Source of the DNA: an uncultured Sphingomonas sp.
GTDB lineage: Bacteria > Pseudomonadota > Alphaproteobacteria > Sphingomonadales > Sphingomonadaceae
DNA: 64,000 nt
Reading direction: 5' to 3'
NCBI GenBank assembly: GCA_913776045.1
Contig: CAJYOI010000042.1
Coordinates: 21,634-85,633, forward strand
Shown: positions 26,016-34,452 of the stretch, in pieces
Layout of the letters: every line of letters begins with the position of its first letter
Numbering within the stretch: the first letter of the stretch is position 1
Made by a program: the position numbers and the translations under genes
The notes under the pieces: generated by a model
Told to the model about the DNA's origin: nothing
What the model saw: the letters and a program-made list of their open reading frames with translations, nothing else
The model's database searches: none

Positions 26016-26225
26016 TTATTCCTTGGTAAGCGCCGACGGCTTGTGCGCCGCTTTGCCCCCGCTGTCGCTCTTGACGATGTATTGCGGGTCGTCCGGCGTG
26101 GCGCTCACTTTGTGGCCCTTGATCGAGGTGTTCGACGTCACCTTCTTCTCGACCTTACCGTGCGCCGTTCCGCCGGGCGATTTCCACTTTACCTCGTCGC
26201 CCTTCTTCAGCTGCTTCGTCACCAA
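26016..26225 (-). CDS. DUF2945 (HVA1 Tudor-like) small protein
   Basis: A 69-residue protein with the DUF2945 pattern: KKGDEVKWKSPGGTAHGKV forms a small beta-barrel start, then IKGHKVSATPDDPQYIVKSD and a C-terminal HKPSAL segment. The family is also called hypervirulence-associated Tudor-like; function in bacteria is unknown. The gene sits just upstream of the SWIB gene and probably shares its transcript, so the pair may act together on nucleic acid or stress. Confidence 0.9.
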   Translation of the reverse strand: MVTKQLKKGDEVKWKSPGGTAHGKVEKKVTSNTSIKGHKVSATPDDPQYIVKSDSGGKAAHKPSALTKE

Positions 26226-26354
26226 ACCATCTCCTCATCGGGAATCGATAGGAAGATAATCTCGCGGCGTGCTGATGGTTGCATGGCCGAAAGGACCGGC
26301 CCTGTCGAGAGGGGGAGGGGGCGCACCGCCGAAACGGCCCCCTCCCGAAATGCG

Positions 26355-28946
26355 TCAGAAGCCGAAGCGGCCGGTGATGCCGTAGAAGCGCGGTTGGCTG
26401 GGGTAGCCGGCGAACGTGCCGGTCTGCTCCGGCACCGCGAAGCCCGTGACGTTGTAATATTGGTTCGTCAGGTTTTCGACCCACAGTTCCAGGCGTTTGG
26501 TGCGGTCTTCGCTCTGCACGCCGATGCGCGCGTTGATGATCGGATAGCCCGGATTGAAGATCGGCGTGCGGCCCGTGATCGGGTTGGGCGACGCCGAGGG
26601 GATGTTGACCTCCGAATTGTAGCGCATGTCGGCGTGGAGCAACGCGCGCCATTCGCTGGTCAGGCGCGGGGTCCAGGTCGTGGCGATCGTAACGACATTC
26701 TCGGGCTGGTTATTAATACGCTGACCCTCGGAGCCGGCGAAGAGCGTACCATTGAAATTGTTCGATGCGTCATAGCGCGCGTCGAGCCAGGTGTAGCCCA
26801 GGCGGACGTTGAAATCGCGGATCGGCTGAATGACCGCTTCGGCCTCGACGCCCTTGCTGGTCGTGCGCGGAATGTTGAAGACGACGAAGCTGTTGCCGCT
26901 GAACAGCAGGTTCTGCAGGTTCTGGAACTTCTGGTAGAAGACCGCGGCATTGAAGGTGAAGGCGCGCGAGGGGCTCATCTTGACGCCCAGTTCGTACGCG
27001 TCGACCGTCTCGGCGCCGAAACGCAGATCGCTCGCCTGCGGGCCGTTGCCGCCCAGGATGACCGAGTCGAAGCTCGCCTGGTCCATGTTGTAGCCGCCCG
27101 ACTTATAACCGCGGTCGTAACTGACGTAGCTTAGTACCTTGTCCGACAGCTTGTAGGACAGCTTGGCGGTGCTGGTCAGCTTGTCCTCGGTCCGTTTATC
27201 GGCATAGCTGCCGTTGAATTCGGTCGATACCGCCGGATTGCACGACAGCAGAAACAGGTTGTTGAACAGCGTCTGGTTCGCCGCGCGGATCGCGGTGCGA
27301 TAGGTCACGGCGCGCGGGTCGGCGCTGTTGAAGAAGCCGCACGCGGTGGTGTCGTTGCGGATCGTCGCGCTGAAGTCCTTCGTTTCGTGGTTCCAGCGCG
27401 CGCCCAGCGTCAGCGACAGCCGGTCGGTGACGTTGATGATGTTGTGCGTGAAGGCGGCAAACGCGTTGGTCTTCGTGCCATAGTCATTGTTGTTGCCCTG
27501 GCCCGCGGCATTGCCGGTCAGCGGCGTGTTCAAATAGGCGAACAGCGCCGGATTGGCAGCAGCTGCGGCCTGGAGTTGCGGGCTGGAAGCCAGCAGAACC
27601 TGGCTGAACAGCGGCACGCCGCCCGCCTGGCCGGCGGCCGGGAATGAGCCGAAGAATTGCGCACCGGTCGGCAGCGCTGCGCTGGCCGTCGCGCCGCGCA
27701 ACAGGAAGTCGACATAGCGGTTAGCGTCGTTGCCCAGGCGCACCGTGTCGTACAGGCGATTGTCTTCGTTCAGGTAGAAGCCGCCGACAAGGAAATCGAG
27801 CTTGCCGTCGAACAGCGAGCCCTGGAGGCGCAGTTCCTGCGTGAAGTCCTTGATGCCGACGCGGTAGCCCTGACGATAGGCACGATCGATACCCGAGAAA
27901 TCGATGTCCTGATCGCGCAGCACGCGCCAGTCGCGATAGGCGGTGATCGAGGTCAGCTTCAGGTCGCCGATGTCGGCGTTCAGCTCACCTGACACGCCCC
28001 AGTCGCGCACCTTTTCGGCATAGTTGCGATTGGGCGAGATCGCCATCGTGCGATCCTGCGGCGGGCCATCGTAGATGCCGTCGCGCCCCGACAGGCCGGC
28101 GATCGCGTCGATCGCGGCCGCGGTCGGGCCACGCACTACGGTGACGGCGCCGCAGCACTGCTCGTCGGTCTTGTAGTAATCCCCGATCAGGCGGAAGCTG
28201 AAGGCGGACGTGTCGTACAGCGCCTGACCGCGGACGTACCAGCGGTCGAGGTCGTTGATCGCGCGGCCCGGCGTGTTCGCATCCTTGATGTAGCCGTCAC
28301 GCTGCCGCCAGCCGCCGTCTACGCGAAGCGCCAGCTGCTCGCTGACCGGGCCGGTCACGCCGGCCTTCACCGAATAGGCGTCGTAATTGCCGTACGTGCC
28401 CTCGACATAGCCGCCGAGATCGAACTTCGGCTGCGCGGTGAAGATGCTGAGCGCGCCGGCCGAGGTGTTGCGACCGAACAGCGTACCCTGCGGCCCGCGC
28501 AGGATTTCGACGCGGTCGACTTCGGGAAGCTCGGCGACCGCGATACCGGCGCGGCTGCGGAAGACGCCGTCGATGAAGATGCCGACGGCTGGTTCGAAGC
28601 CGGGATTGTCGCCCGACGTGCCGATACCGCGGATCGAGATGTTGGTGTTGTTGGCGTTCGACTGGCCGGTAACGGTCTGCAGCGACGGCGCCAACTGCTC
28701 CAGCCCGCGCACGTCGGTGACGTTGGCGTTCTGCAACAGGTCGCCGGCGACAGCGGTGATCGCGATCGGTACGTCCTGCACGGTTTCGTCGCGGCGGGTC
28801 GCGGTAACGACGATGTCGTTGGCCGACTGATAGTCCTGCTCGCTCGCGGCCGCGCCACCGGTGCCGGTGGTCGGCGCAGTTTGCGCTGTGGCAGGCGTAG
28901 CAGCGACCATCGCCAGAACGGATGCAGTGAACAGGCTGGTTTTCAT
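26355..28946 (-). CDS. TonB-dependent outer membrane receptor
   Basis: A 863-residue energised import barrel. A signal peptide (MKTSLFTASVLAMVAATPATAQ) is followed by a TonB-box-like segment (NDIVVTATRRDETVQDVPIA), a plug domain (~70-180, with RGIGTSG and VEILRGPQGTLFGRNTSAGA) and a 22-strand barrel ending in aromatic GRFGF. The start is the ATG with GGGG nine bases upstream; an ATG three codons earlier abuts that ribosome site. Receptors of this VTATRR type in sphingomonads usually take carbohydrates, lipids or aromatic compounds rather than siderophores, and a LacI-type palindrome upstream supports a sugar-like ligand; the substrate is inferred. No transport partner genes are adjacent. Confidence 0.9.
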   Translation of the reverse strand: MKTSLFTASVLAMVAATPATAQTAPTTGTGGAAASEQDYQSANDIVVTATRRDETVQDVPIAITAVAGDLLQNANVTDVRGLEQLAPSLQTVTGQSNANNTNISIRGIGTSGDNPGFEPAVGIFIDGVFRSRAGIAVAELPEVDRVEILRGPQGTLFGRNTSAGALSIFTAQPKFDLGGYVEGTYGNYDAYSVKAGVTGPVSEQLALRVDGGWRQRDGYIKDANTPGRAINDLDRWYVRGQALYDTSAFSFRLIGDYYKTDEQCCGAVTVVRGPTAAAIDAIAGLSGRDGIYDGPPQDRTMAISPNRNYAEKVRDWGVSGELNADIGDLKLTSITAYRDWRVLRDQDIDFSGIDRAYRQGYRVGIKDFTQELRLQGSLFDGKLDFLVGGFYLNEDNRLYDTVRLGNDANRYVDFLLRGATASAALPTGAQFFGSFPAAGQAGGVPLFSQVLLASSPQLQAAAAANPALFAYLNTPLTGNAAGQGNNNDYGTKTNAFAAFTHNIINVTDRLSLTLGARWNHETKDFSATIRNDTTACGFFNSADPRAVTYRTAIRAANQTLFNNLFLLSCNPAVSTEFNGSYADKRTEDKLTSTAKLSYKLSDKVLSYVSYDRGYKSGGYNMDQASFDSVILGGNGPQASDLRFGAETVDAYELGVKMSPSRAFTFNAAVFYQKFQNLQNLLFSGNSFVVFNIPRTTSKGVEAEAVIQPIRDFNVRLGYTWLDARYDASNNFNGTLFAGSEGQRINNQPENVVTIATTWTPRLTSEWRALLHADMRYNSEVNIPSASPNPITGRTPIFNPGYPIINARIGVQSEDRTKRLELWVENLTNQYYNVTGFAVPEQTGTFAGYPSQPRFYGITGRFGF

Positions 28947-29016
28947 AAAAGACATCCCCTCTTCGGTGCCGGCCGCCTCTGGCGTACCGACTGAAAAATC
29001 TACTACGCTCAAGTAA

Positions 29017-29030
29017 CGAAACCGGTTTCG
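29017..29030. promoter_or_regulatory. LacI-family-type operator upstream of the TonB receptor
   Basis: CGAAACCGGTTTCG is a perfect 14-bp palindrome with the central CG and AAACC/GGTTT arms seen in LacI/GalR-family operators. It lies about 70 bases before the receptor start on its promoter side. The regulator itself is not encoded in the window. Confidence 0.55.
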
Positions 29031-29056
29031 GCGCGTCAACAATAGCAGGGCTTGGA

Positions 29057-29076
29057 ATTGGCGGATTTGCGCCAAT
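29057..29076. promoter_or_regulatory. Inverted repeat in the receptor-folE divergent region
   Basis: ATTGGCG and CGCCAAT are perfect 7-bp arms with a 6-bp spacer, about 90 bases before folE. Possible operator for either divergent gene; no family assignment. Confidence 0.3.
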
Positions 29077-29164
29077 GTTGCCCGAATGGAACGATCCGCC
29101 GTAAGCGTCTGGTTTTGAGGACCGATGCCGTAGCGGAAACCGGATCGCAAGCCGAAGGAACACA

Positions 29165-29791
29165 ATGATCGACTCTCACGCATCCGACATTTCCGATGGC
29201 GATCTCATCGGCCCTGCGCCCAAAGTTCCCGTACCCGACGACGTCGCAGCGGCGGTCGCGACGCTGATTCGCTGGGCGGGCGACGATCCGACGCGCGAAG
29301 GCCTGCTCGACACCCCGAAGCGCGTGGCACGCGCATGGAAGGAATATTGCCAGGGCTATGGCGAGGATCCGAAGGTCCATCTGTCCCGCGTGTTCGAGGA
29401 GGTCGGCGGGTACGACGAAATCGTGCTGCTGAAGGATATTCCGTTCCAGTCGCACTGCGAACATCACATGGCCCCCATCATAGGTCGTGCGCACATCGCC
29501 TATCTGCCGAAGGATCATGTCGTCGGTATTTCAAAGCTGGCGCGTGTGCTGCACGGCTATGCCCGTCGGCTGCAGGTGCAGGAGCGGCTGACGGCGGAAG
29601 TCGCGGATTGCATCTGGGAAGGACTCAAGCCGCGCGGCGTGGCCGTCGTGATCGAGGCGACCCACGCCTGCATGACCGCCCGCGGCGTCCGGACGCCCGG
29701 CGTCGGCATGGTCACCAGCCGGATGATGGGCATTTTCCGCGAGGACGAACGCAGCCGCAAGGAAGTCTTGGCCTTGATGGGAATGCGATGA
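29165..29791 (+). CDS. folE: GTP cyclohydrolase I
   Basis: Converts GTP to 7,8-dihydroneopterin triphosphate, first step of folate (and queuosine-type) pterin synthesis. The 208-residue protein has the three zinc ligands at C98, H101 (SHCEHHM) and C169 (HACMTARGV), with the same spacing as the E. coli enzyme, plus the [12 protein letters not shown] and VGISKLAR segments. The last bases overlap the start of a kinase-like gene (ATGA), so the two are translationally coupled. Confidence 0.96.
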   Translation: MIDSHASDISDGDLIGPAPKVPVPDDVAAAVATLIRWAGDDPTREGLLDTPKRVARAWKEYCQGYGEDPKVHLSRVFEEVGGYDEIVLLKDIPFQSHCEHHMAPIIGRAHIAYLPKDHVVGISKLARVLHGYARRLQVQERLTAEVADCIWEGLKPRGVAVVIEATHACMTARGVRTPGVGMVTSRMMGIFREDERSRKEVLALMGMR

Positions 29792-30654
29792 TCCTCACCG
29801 ATCCCGCAGCGATGCATCGGACGGTGGTCGCGGCGTACCCCGACCTCGCGGGTGAAGCGATGACGGTGCACGACGGCGGCTGGGATAGCGTCGCGATCGA
29901 GGCGGGGCCGTGGATCTGCAAGTTTCCGCGGGACGAGGACGGCGTCGATGCATTGCGACGCGAGGCGGCGGTGCTCGACATCGTGCGGCCTCGGCTGACG
30001 ATGCCGGTGCCGGACATGATCGTCATCGATGGGCCGCCGTTGTTCACCCGCCACCGGATGCTGCCGGGCGCGGCGCTGACCGTCGACACCTATACCACGC
30101 TGTCGGTGGATCGCCGGACCGACTTGGCGAAGGATGTCGCGCGGTTCCTGGCCGAGCTTCATGCGATCGACGCGGATTGGTCTGTCGTGGATGTGCCCAC
30201 GGAGGGCGAGGAGGACGACGTCGATCTCGCAGACGGTCTTGCGCTTCTCCCGTCCGATCTGCGCGGCGCGGCAGAGCGGATGATTGCCGATCACGCCGCA
30301 CTCGAACCCGATCCACTGGGTGAGGGGCTTTGTTACCTCGATGCCCATGGCCGCAATTTCGCCTTCGATGTGCAGGCGGGACGGCTGGCCGGGGTCTATG
30401 ATTTCGGCGACGTCGCGGTTGTCGGGCGGCACGAGGAGTTCATCGAGCCGGCGTATGTTTCCCGGGAATTCGCGCGCAATGTGATCGCGGCGTACGAAGC
30501 GCGAACCGGGCAGGCGATCGACCGGGCGCGGGTGGAAACGCTGATCGGCATGCAGCGGCTGATCGAACTTGCCGAGGACGCCGACCATCCCGCGCATGGG
30601 GTGGCGGTGCGGGCCCATGCGCGCGACTGGTTCGCCCAGCCGACCTTATGCTGA
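29788..30654 (+). CDS. Aminoglycoside phosphotransferase (APH)-fold kinase
   Basis: A 288-residue small-molecule kinase-fold protein. A lysine (K45, WICKFPRDE) and Glu59 are in the place of the ATP-anchoring pair; the catalytic loop reads YLDAHGRN with D185 and N190, and D205 in VYDFGDV binds metal. These are intact, so phosphotransfer is plausible. The family includes aminoglycoside, choline and fructosamine kinases, and nothing identifies the substrate; antibiotic resistance should not be assumed. The start codon overlaps folE by four bases. The frame is open further upstream inside folE, which is a shadow. Confidence 0.82.
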   Translation: MILTDPAAMHRTVVAAYPDLAGEAMTVHDGGWDSVAIEAGPWICKFPRDEDGVDALRREAAVLDIVRPRLTMPVPDMIVIDGPPLFTRHRMLPGAALTVDTYTTLSVDRRTDLAKDVARFLAELHAIDADWSVVDVPTEGEEDDVDLADGLALLPSDLRGAAERMIADHAALEPDPLGEGLCYLDAHGRNFAFDVQAGRLAGVYDFGDVAVVGRHEEFIEPAYVSREFARNVIAAYEARTGQAIDRARVETLIGMQRLIELAEDADHPAHGVAVRAHARDWFAQPTLC

Positions 30655-30694
30655 TGCACCAGGCGGACTAGATTCGGTTCATTGGGAGATCGCC

Positions 30695-30940
30695 ATGCGC
30701 CATTCGATCAAGATCAAGTCGATCAGCTACGTCGCGGCGAACGTCGCGGAGATCCTCGATCAGCTGACGGAAACCCGCTATCCGTTGATTGTTGAGCAGA
30801 ACGGCGAAGCGAAGGCGGTGCTGCAGGACGTTCGCAGCTACGAAGAAACGCGGGAGACGCTGGCGCTGCTGCGGATCATCGCATTGGCCGATGAGGACAT
30901 TGCGTCCCGGCGCGCGTATGCCTGCCGACGAAGTCGATGA
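30695..30940 (+). CDS. Phd/YefM-type antitoxin with frameshifted C terminus
   Basis: The N-terminal half (SYVAANVAEILDQLTETRYPLIVEQNGEAKAVL) is a typical Phd/YefM DNA-binding domain, with GGAGA ten bases before the ATG. As given, the protein ends at 81 residues with an atypical RRAYACRRSR. From about 30908-30918 the next frame instead encodes MPADEV, the usual antitoxin ending, and its TGA overlaps the toxin ATG as ATGA. A single extra base therefore appears to have altered the toxin-binding tail, unless it is a sequencing error. If real, neutralisation is probably lost or weakened. Confidence 0.75.
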   Translation: MRHSIKIKSISYVAANVAEILDQLTETRYPLIVEQNGEAKAVLQDVRSYEETRETLALLRIIALADEDIASRRAYACRRSR

Positions 30941-30970
30941 CGCTGTCCGCGCCCCTCGCTCCACTGATCG

Positions 30971-31318
30971 ATGAGCCGGCGGTACAGGATCTTCTTCACG
31001 CCAGCTCCTCGTCGGGATCTCGAAGCGCTCGACGATCATCTGGTCGCTACGGAAAGCATAGAGATCGCCGAGCGCGTTCTGGCTGAGATAAGTCGACGGA
31101 TTACGGCGCTCGTAGAGTTTCCAGAGCGCGGATCGGTTCCGGTCGACCTACGCACCATCGGTCCCCAGATGACGCGACAAATCGTCGTCAGGCGAAACCG
31201 CATGCTCTACCGTGGGATCGAGGATGCGGTCGTTGTCCTTTTGATCGCCGACGGCCATCGCGACATGCAGACGCTGTTGCGTCTGCGCCTGCTCACCCCG
31301 CCCGATTCGCCGCGCTGA
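30971..31318 (+). CDS. ParE/RelE-superfamily toxin
   Basis: A 115-residue basic protein with the ParE-type layout: [19 protein letters not shown] opens with the conserved helix pair, [23 protein letters not shown] follows, and the C-terminal strands hold [17 protein letters not shown] and [13 protein letters not shown]. ParE toxins poison DNA gyrase; RelE relatives cleave mRNA on ribosomes, and the sequence fits the ParE branch better. The ATG lies in the ancestral ATGA overlap with the antitoxin frame. The 3' end overlaps the convergent leuA gene by 26 bases. No toxin lesion is visible. Confidence 0.85.
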   Translation: MSRRYRIFFTPAPRRDLEALDDHLVATESIEIAERVLAEISRRITALVEFPERGSVPVDLRTIGPQMTRQIVVRRNRMLYRGIEDAVVVLLIADGHRDMQTLLRLRLLTPPDSPR

Positions 31319-32954
31319 GCACCGCGCGAACGCTCGCGGTCGCAACGTCGGCATCGATGCCCACGCCCCAGACCGTACCGCCGTCTGCGGTGCGGCATTC
31401 GACATAGGCGGCCGCCTGCGCATCGGCGCCGTGGCCGATGGCGTGTTCGGAATAGTCCACCACGTCGAGCACCGGCCCGGTCGTGTCTGCGAGCGCCGCG
31501 ATCACGCCTGAGATCAGGCCGTTGCCGCGGCCGGAGATCGAGCGTTCCTCGCCGTCCACCGCTACGCGGCCGACGAAGATGCGATCGCCGACCGCGCCGC
31601 TTTCCTCATAATCGACCAGGGCGAAACGGTCGCTCGCTTTGGCCAGATACGTCGCCTCGAAGCAGGACCAGATATCGGCCGCGCCCAGTTCGCGGCTGGT
31701 CGCGTCGGCCATTGCCTGGACGTACCGGCTGAAGTCGGCCTGCAGGCGCTTGGGCAGCTTCAGGCCCTTGTCCTGTTCCAGCACCCAGGCCACGCCGCCC
31801 TTGCCCGACTGCGAATTGACGCGGATCACGGCTTCGTAATCGCGACCGACGTCCTTCGGGTCGATCGGCAGGTAGGGGACTTCCCAATAATCGTCATTGC
31901 GCGCGTCCTGCGCCGCGAAGCCCTTCTTGATCGCGTCCTGATGGCTACCCGAAAAGGCGGTAAAGACCAGGTCGCCACCGTAGGGATGACGCGGGTGGAC
32001 CGGCAGTTGGGTGCAATATTCGACCGTCTTGATGACCCGGTCGATGTCCGAGAAATCGAGGCCCGGATCAATTCCCTGCGTGTACATGTTGAGCGCGACG
32101 GTGACGAGGCACACGTTGCCGGTACGCTCGCCATTGCCGAACAGGCAGCCCTCGACACGGTCGGCGCCCGCCATCAGCCCCAGCTCGGTCGCAGCGACAC
32201 CGGTACCGCGGTCGTTGTGGGTGTGGAGCGAGATGACGACCGAGTCGCGATTCCGGATGTTGCGCCCGAACCATTCGACCTGATCTGCATAGACGTTGGG
32301 CGTCGCGCATTCGACGGTCGCGGGCAGGTTGAAGATGATCGGCTTGTCCGGCGTCGGCTGGAGCACGTCCATCACCGCCTCGCAGACGTCGAGGCTGACC
32401 TCCAGTTCGGCGGTCGAGAAGGTCTCGGGCGAATATTCGAACCGCCAGTCGGTGCCGGGATATTTGGCAGCCTGGTCGCGAAGCACCTTCGCACCTTCGA
32501 CCGCGACCTCGCGCACCTGCGCCGGCGTCATGCCGAAAACGATGCGCCGCCACGCCGGGCTGACGGCGTTGTAGAGGTGGACGATCGCGGTCTTCGCCCC
32601 CTCCAGGCTGGCGAAGCTCGTTTCGATCAGGTCGCGGCGCGATTGGGTCAGCACCTGGACGGTCACGTCGTCGGGAATGCGACCGTTCCGGACGAGGCCC
32701 GAGATGAAGTCGAATTCGGTCGCGCCGGCGCTCGGGAAACCGACCTCGATCTCCTTCAGCCCGACCGACACCAGCAGGTCGAAGAAACGCGCCTTCTTCT
32801 CCGCGTCCATCGGGTCGATCAGAGCCTGATTGCCGTCGCGCATATCGGTCGACAGCCAGCGCGGGACCTGGGTGATCGTCCGCGACGGCCATTGGCGGTC
32901 GGGCAGGGCGATGGTCGGGAAGGGGCGGTATTTGGTCGAAGGATTGCGCAACAT
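31293..32954 (-). CDS. leuA: 2-isopropylmalate synthase
   Basis: First committed step of leucine synthesis: condenses acetyl-CoA with 2-ketoisovalerate. The 553-residue length and the N terminus ([19 protein letters not shown]) mark the LeuA2 type also found in actinobacteria. Metal-binding and catalytic parts are visible in [16 protein letters not shown] and GNGERTGN, and the C-terminal regulatory domain ([23 protein letters not shown]) should bind leucine for feedback inhibition. Upstream lies a leucine-rich leader peptide and hairpin. The 3' end overlaps the toxin gene on the other strand. Confidence 0.95.
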   Translation of the reverse strand: MLRNPSTKYRPFPTIALPDRQWPSRTITQVPRWLSTDMRDGNQALIDPMDAEKKARFFDLLVSVGLKEIEVGFPSAGATEFDFISGLVRNGRIPDDVTVQVLTQSRRDLIETSFASLEGAKTAIVHLYNAVSPAWRRIVFGMTPAQVREVAVEGAKVLRDQAAKYPGTDWRFEYSPETFSTAELEVSLDVCEAVMDVLQPTPDKPIIFNLPATVECATPNVYADQVEWFGRNIRNRDSVVISLHTHNDRGTGVAATELGLMAGADRVEGCLFGNGERTGNVCLVTVALNMYTQGIDPGLDFSDIDRVIKTVEYCTQLPVHPRHPYGGDLVFTAFSGSHQDAIKKGFAAQDARNDDYWEVPYLPIDPKDVGRDYEAVIRVNSQSGKGGVAWVLEQDKGLKLPKRLQADFSRYVQAMADATSRELGAADIWSCFEATYLAKASDRFALVDYEESGAVGDRIFVGRVAVDGEERSISGRGNGLISGVIAALADTTGPVLDVVDYSEHAIGHGADAQAAAYVECRTADGGTVWGVGIDADVATASVRAVLSAANRAG

Positions 32955-33004
32955 GGGAATGCTCTCGCTCGCGTCAGCGGTTCGTCTTTCGGGTCGGTGC
33001 TTTG

Positions 33005-33062
33005 GCCCTTAGGCGGATCGCCGCGCGTCATTCGCGCGCAGCCGTCGGTCGCGCCTAAGGGC
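33005..33062 (-). promoter_or_regulatory. Candidate leu attenuator hairpin upstream of leuA
   Basis: A perfect 11-bp inverted repeat (GCCCTTAGGCG/CGCCTAAGGGC) with a 36-nt loop lies 50 bases before leuA, and its first arm contains the stop codon of the leader peptide. Inside the loop CGCGCG arms and GGCG-ATC-CGCC can pair alternatively. No long T tract follows, so the mechanism may be termination or sequestration. Confidence 0.55.
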
Positions 33063-33102
33063 GCGTAAGTCGAAGCAGCGAGAGGCGAAGCATCGTCGTC
33101 AT
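33055..33102 (-). CDS. Leucine-rich leader peptide of leuA (15 residues)
   Basis: MTTMLRLSLLRLTRP carries five leucines in eight codons (CTT, CTC, CTG, CTT, CTT) and starts five bases after GAGAGG. It precedes the leuA hairpin and stops within its first arm. This is the classical layout of an attenuation leader in which ribosome stalling at Leu codons reports leucyl-tRNA supply. An 8-bp pairing can form between the ribosome site region (33107-33114) and the Leu-codon region (33078-33085). Attenuation leaders are known before leuA in other proteobacteria; this copy is inferred from sequence alone. Confidence 0.68.
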   Translation of the reverse strand: MTTMLRLSLLRLTRP

Positions 33103-33279
33103 TGCACCTCTCGCCTATCGCGCATCCGGGGCCCAAGTCCAGCGTAACAATTGCAACCAGTTTTCTCGATGAATCGGCTGCGATCAGTTGATGTCGATCA
33201 ACTGCGCATTTTCAATGATTTAAGGTTTCCATCTCAAAAGAGCATGACGGGCGGGGGGCTCGAACGGATCGACTGCGAC

Positions 33280-33678
33280 ATGCGCCAGATACTGTATATC
33301 AGCACCGCTGCGGGCAGTGTGATCGCCAACGATGCAAACGAGATCCTGGCGACGTCGAACCGCAACAACACGGCCGACGGCGTGACGGGTCTGCTGTATT
33401 TCGATGGCAAGCGGTTTCTGCAGGCGCTGGAGGGCGAGCCGTCGGCCGTCGCGCGAGCGCTGTCGCGGATCGAGGGCGACCCCAGGCATCGTGCGATCGT
33501 CATCCTTTCGGATCGGACGGTCGACGCTCGAGAATTCGGCAGTTGGTCGATGGCCTATCGCGCCACAGGGACCGATGCCGACGGTTTCATCGCGCGCGTG
33601 GCCGATCTGGTGTCCGGCGCGTCGGCCAATGTCCGAGCGACCTTCACCAGCTTTGCCGAGGCGCGCCGCGCTGCGTAA
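33280..33678 (+). CDS. BLUF-domain blue-light receptor
   Basis: A 132-residue single-domain flavin photoreceptor. The key residues fall with exactly the spacing of AppA: Tyr6, Asn30, Gln48, Trp89 and Met91 correspond to AppA Tyr21, Asn45, Gln63, Trp104 and Met106. FAD binding and the photocycle should therefore be intact. No output domain is present, so it would act by protein interaction, for example on a transcription regulator or a cyclic-di-GMP enzyme. An ATG 36 bases earlier is an alternative start; neither has a strong ribosome site. Divergent from leuA. Confidence 0.9.
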   Translation: MRQILYISTAAGSVIANDANEILATSNRNNTADGVTGLLYFDGKRFLQALEGEPSAVARALSRIEGDPRHRAIVILSDRTVDAREFGSWSMAYRATGTDADGFIARVADLVSGASANVRATFTSFAEARRAA

Positions 33679-33699
33679 GCGGACGCGCCCCGATGTACC

Positions 33700-34335
33700 T
33701 TACTTCTCGAACGCCGCGGTGATGTCGAGCTTCACCGCGTCCGACACCATCGGGATGGCGTAGTTCACGCCGAAGTCGCTGCGCTTGATCGTGGTCGACG
33801 CGTGGAAGCCGACGGTTTCCTTCCCGCCCATCTGCGCCGGCATCTTGCCCGCGCCCGAGAAAGTGGCGTCGAGCGTCACCGGCTTCGTTACGCCGTTCAG
33901 CGTCAGATTGCCGGCGATCTTCGCGCGCTGACCGGTGGCGACGACGCTGGTCGATACGAAGCGGGCGTCGGCCGGAGCGGCGCCGAAGAAGTCTGGCTTG
34001 CCGCCGTCCTTGCCGGCACGCAGCAGGTGCGCGGTCAGGCCGGCGCTGGCCGTCGTCACTTTCGATACCGGGATGGTCACATCGACCTTCGACGCGTTGG
34101 GGCGCTTCGGGTCGAGCGTCAGCGTGCCGGTGACACTGCCGAAGATGCCGAAATAGTCGTTGAAGCCCAAATGATCGACGCGCCAGCCGACCAGCGTGTG
34201 GTTGGGATCGACCGAATAGGTGCCCCCGGTGATGGCGGCCGGATTTTTCGACCCCGGCGCCTGCATCGCCTGCTGAGCAACGATCGGCGTGGCGATCGCG
34301 GCGGTGGCGGCGATCAGGATGAGCGGCAGGCGCAT
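33700..34335 (-). CDS. YceI family periplasmic protein
   Basis: A 211-residue exported protein: signal peptide (LPLILIAATAAIATPIVAQ) then a YceI lipocalin-like barrel with TYSVDPNHTLVGWRVDHLGF, a FGSVTGTLTLDP strand and the C-terminal TTIKRSDFGVNYAIPMVSD segment. YceI barrels bind long isoprenoid or fatty molecules; in bacteria the ligand is often polyprenyl or ubiquinone-like, unproven here. It converges on the BLUF gene with 21 bases between stops. Confidence 0.92.
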   Translation of the reverse strand: MRLPLILIAATAAIATPIVAQQAMQAPGSKNPAAITGGTYSVDPNHTLVGWRVDHLGFNDYFGIFGSVTGTLTLDPKRPNASKVDVTIPVSKVTTASAGLTAHLLRAGKDGGKPDFFGAAPADARFVSTSVVATGQRAKIAGNLTLNGVTKPVTLDATFSGAGKMPAQMGGKETVGFHASTTIKRSDFGVNYAIPMVSDAVKLDITAAFEK

Positions 34336-34452
34336 GTAATGTCTCCCTATCTGGTTGGCACGAGGGTGAAGGAGCGGCGGTGGGGCGTCAAACTCCGATT
34401 TCGAAACGCAGCGTTTGCGAAACGATTGTCGCCGGTCGTCGGGAGCGTCGCG

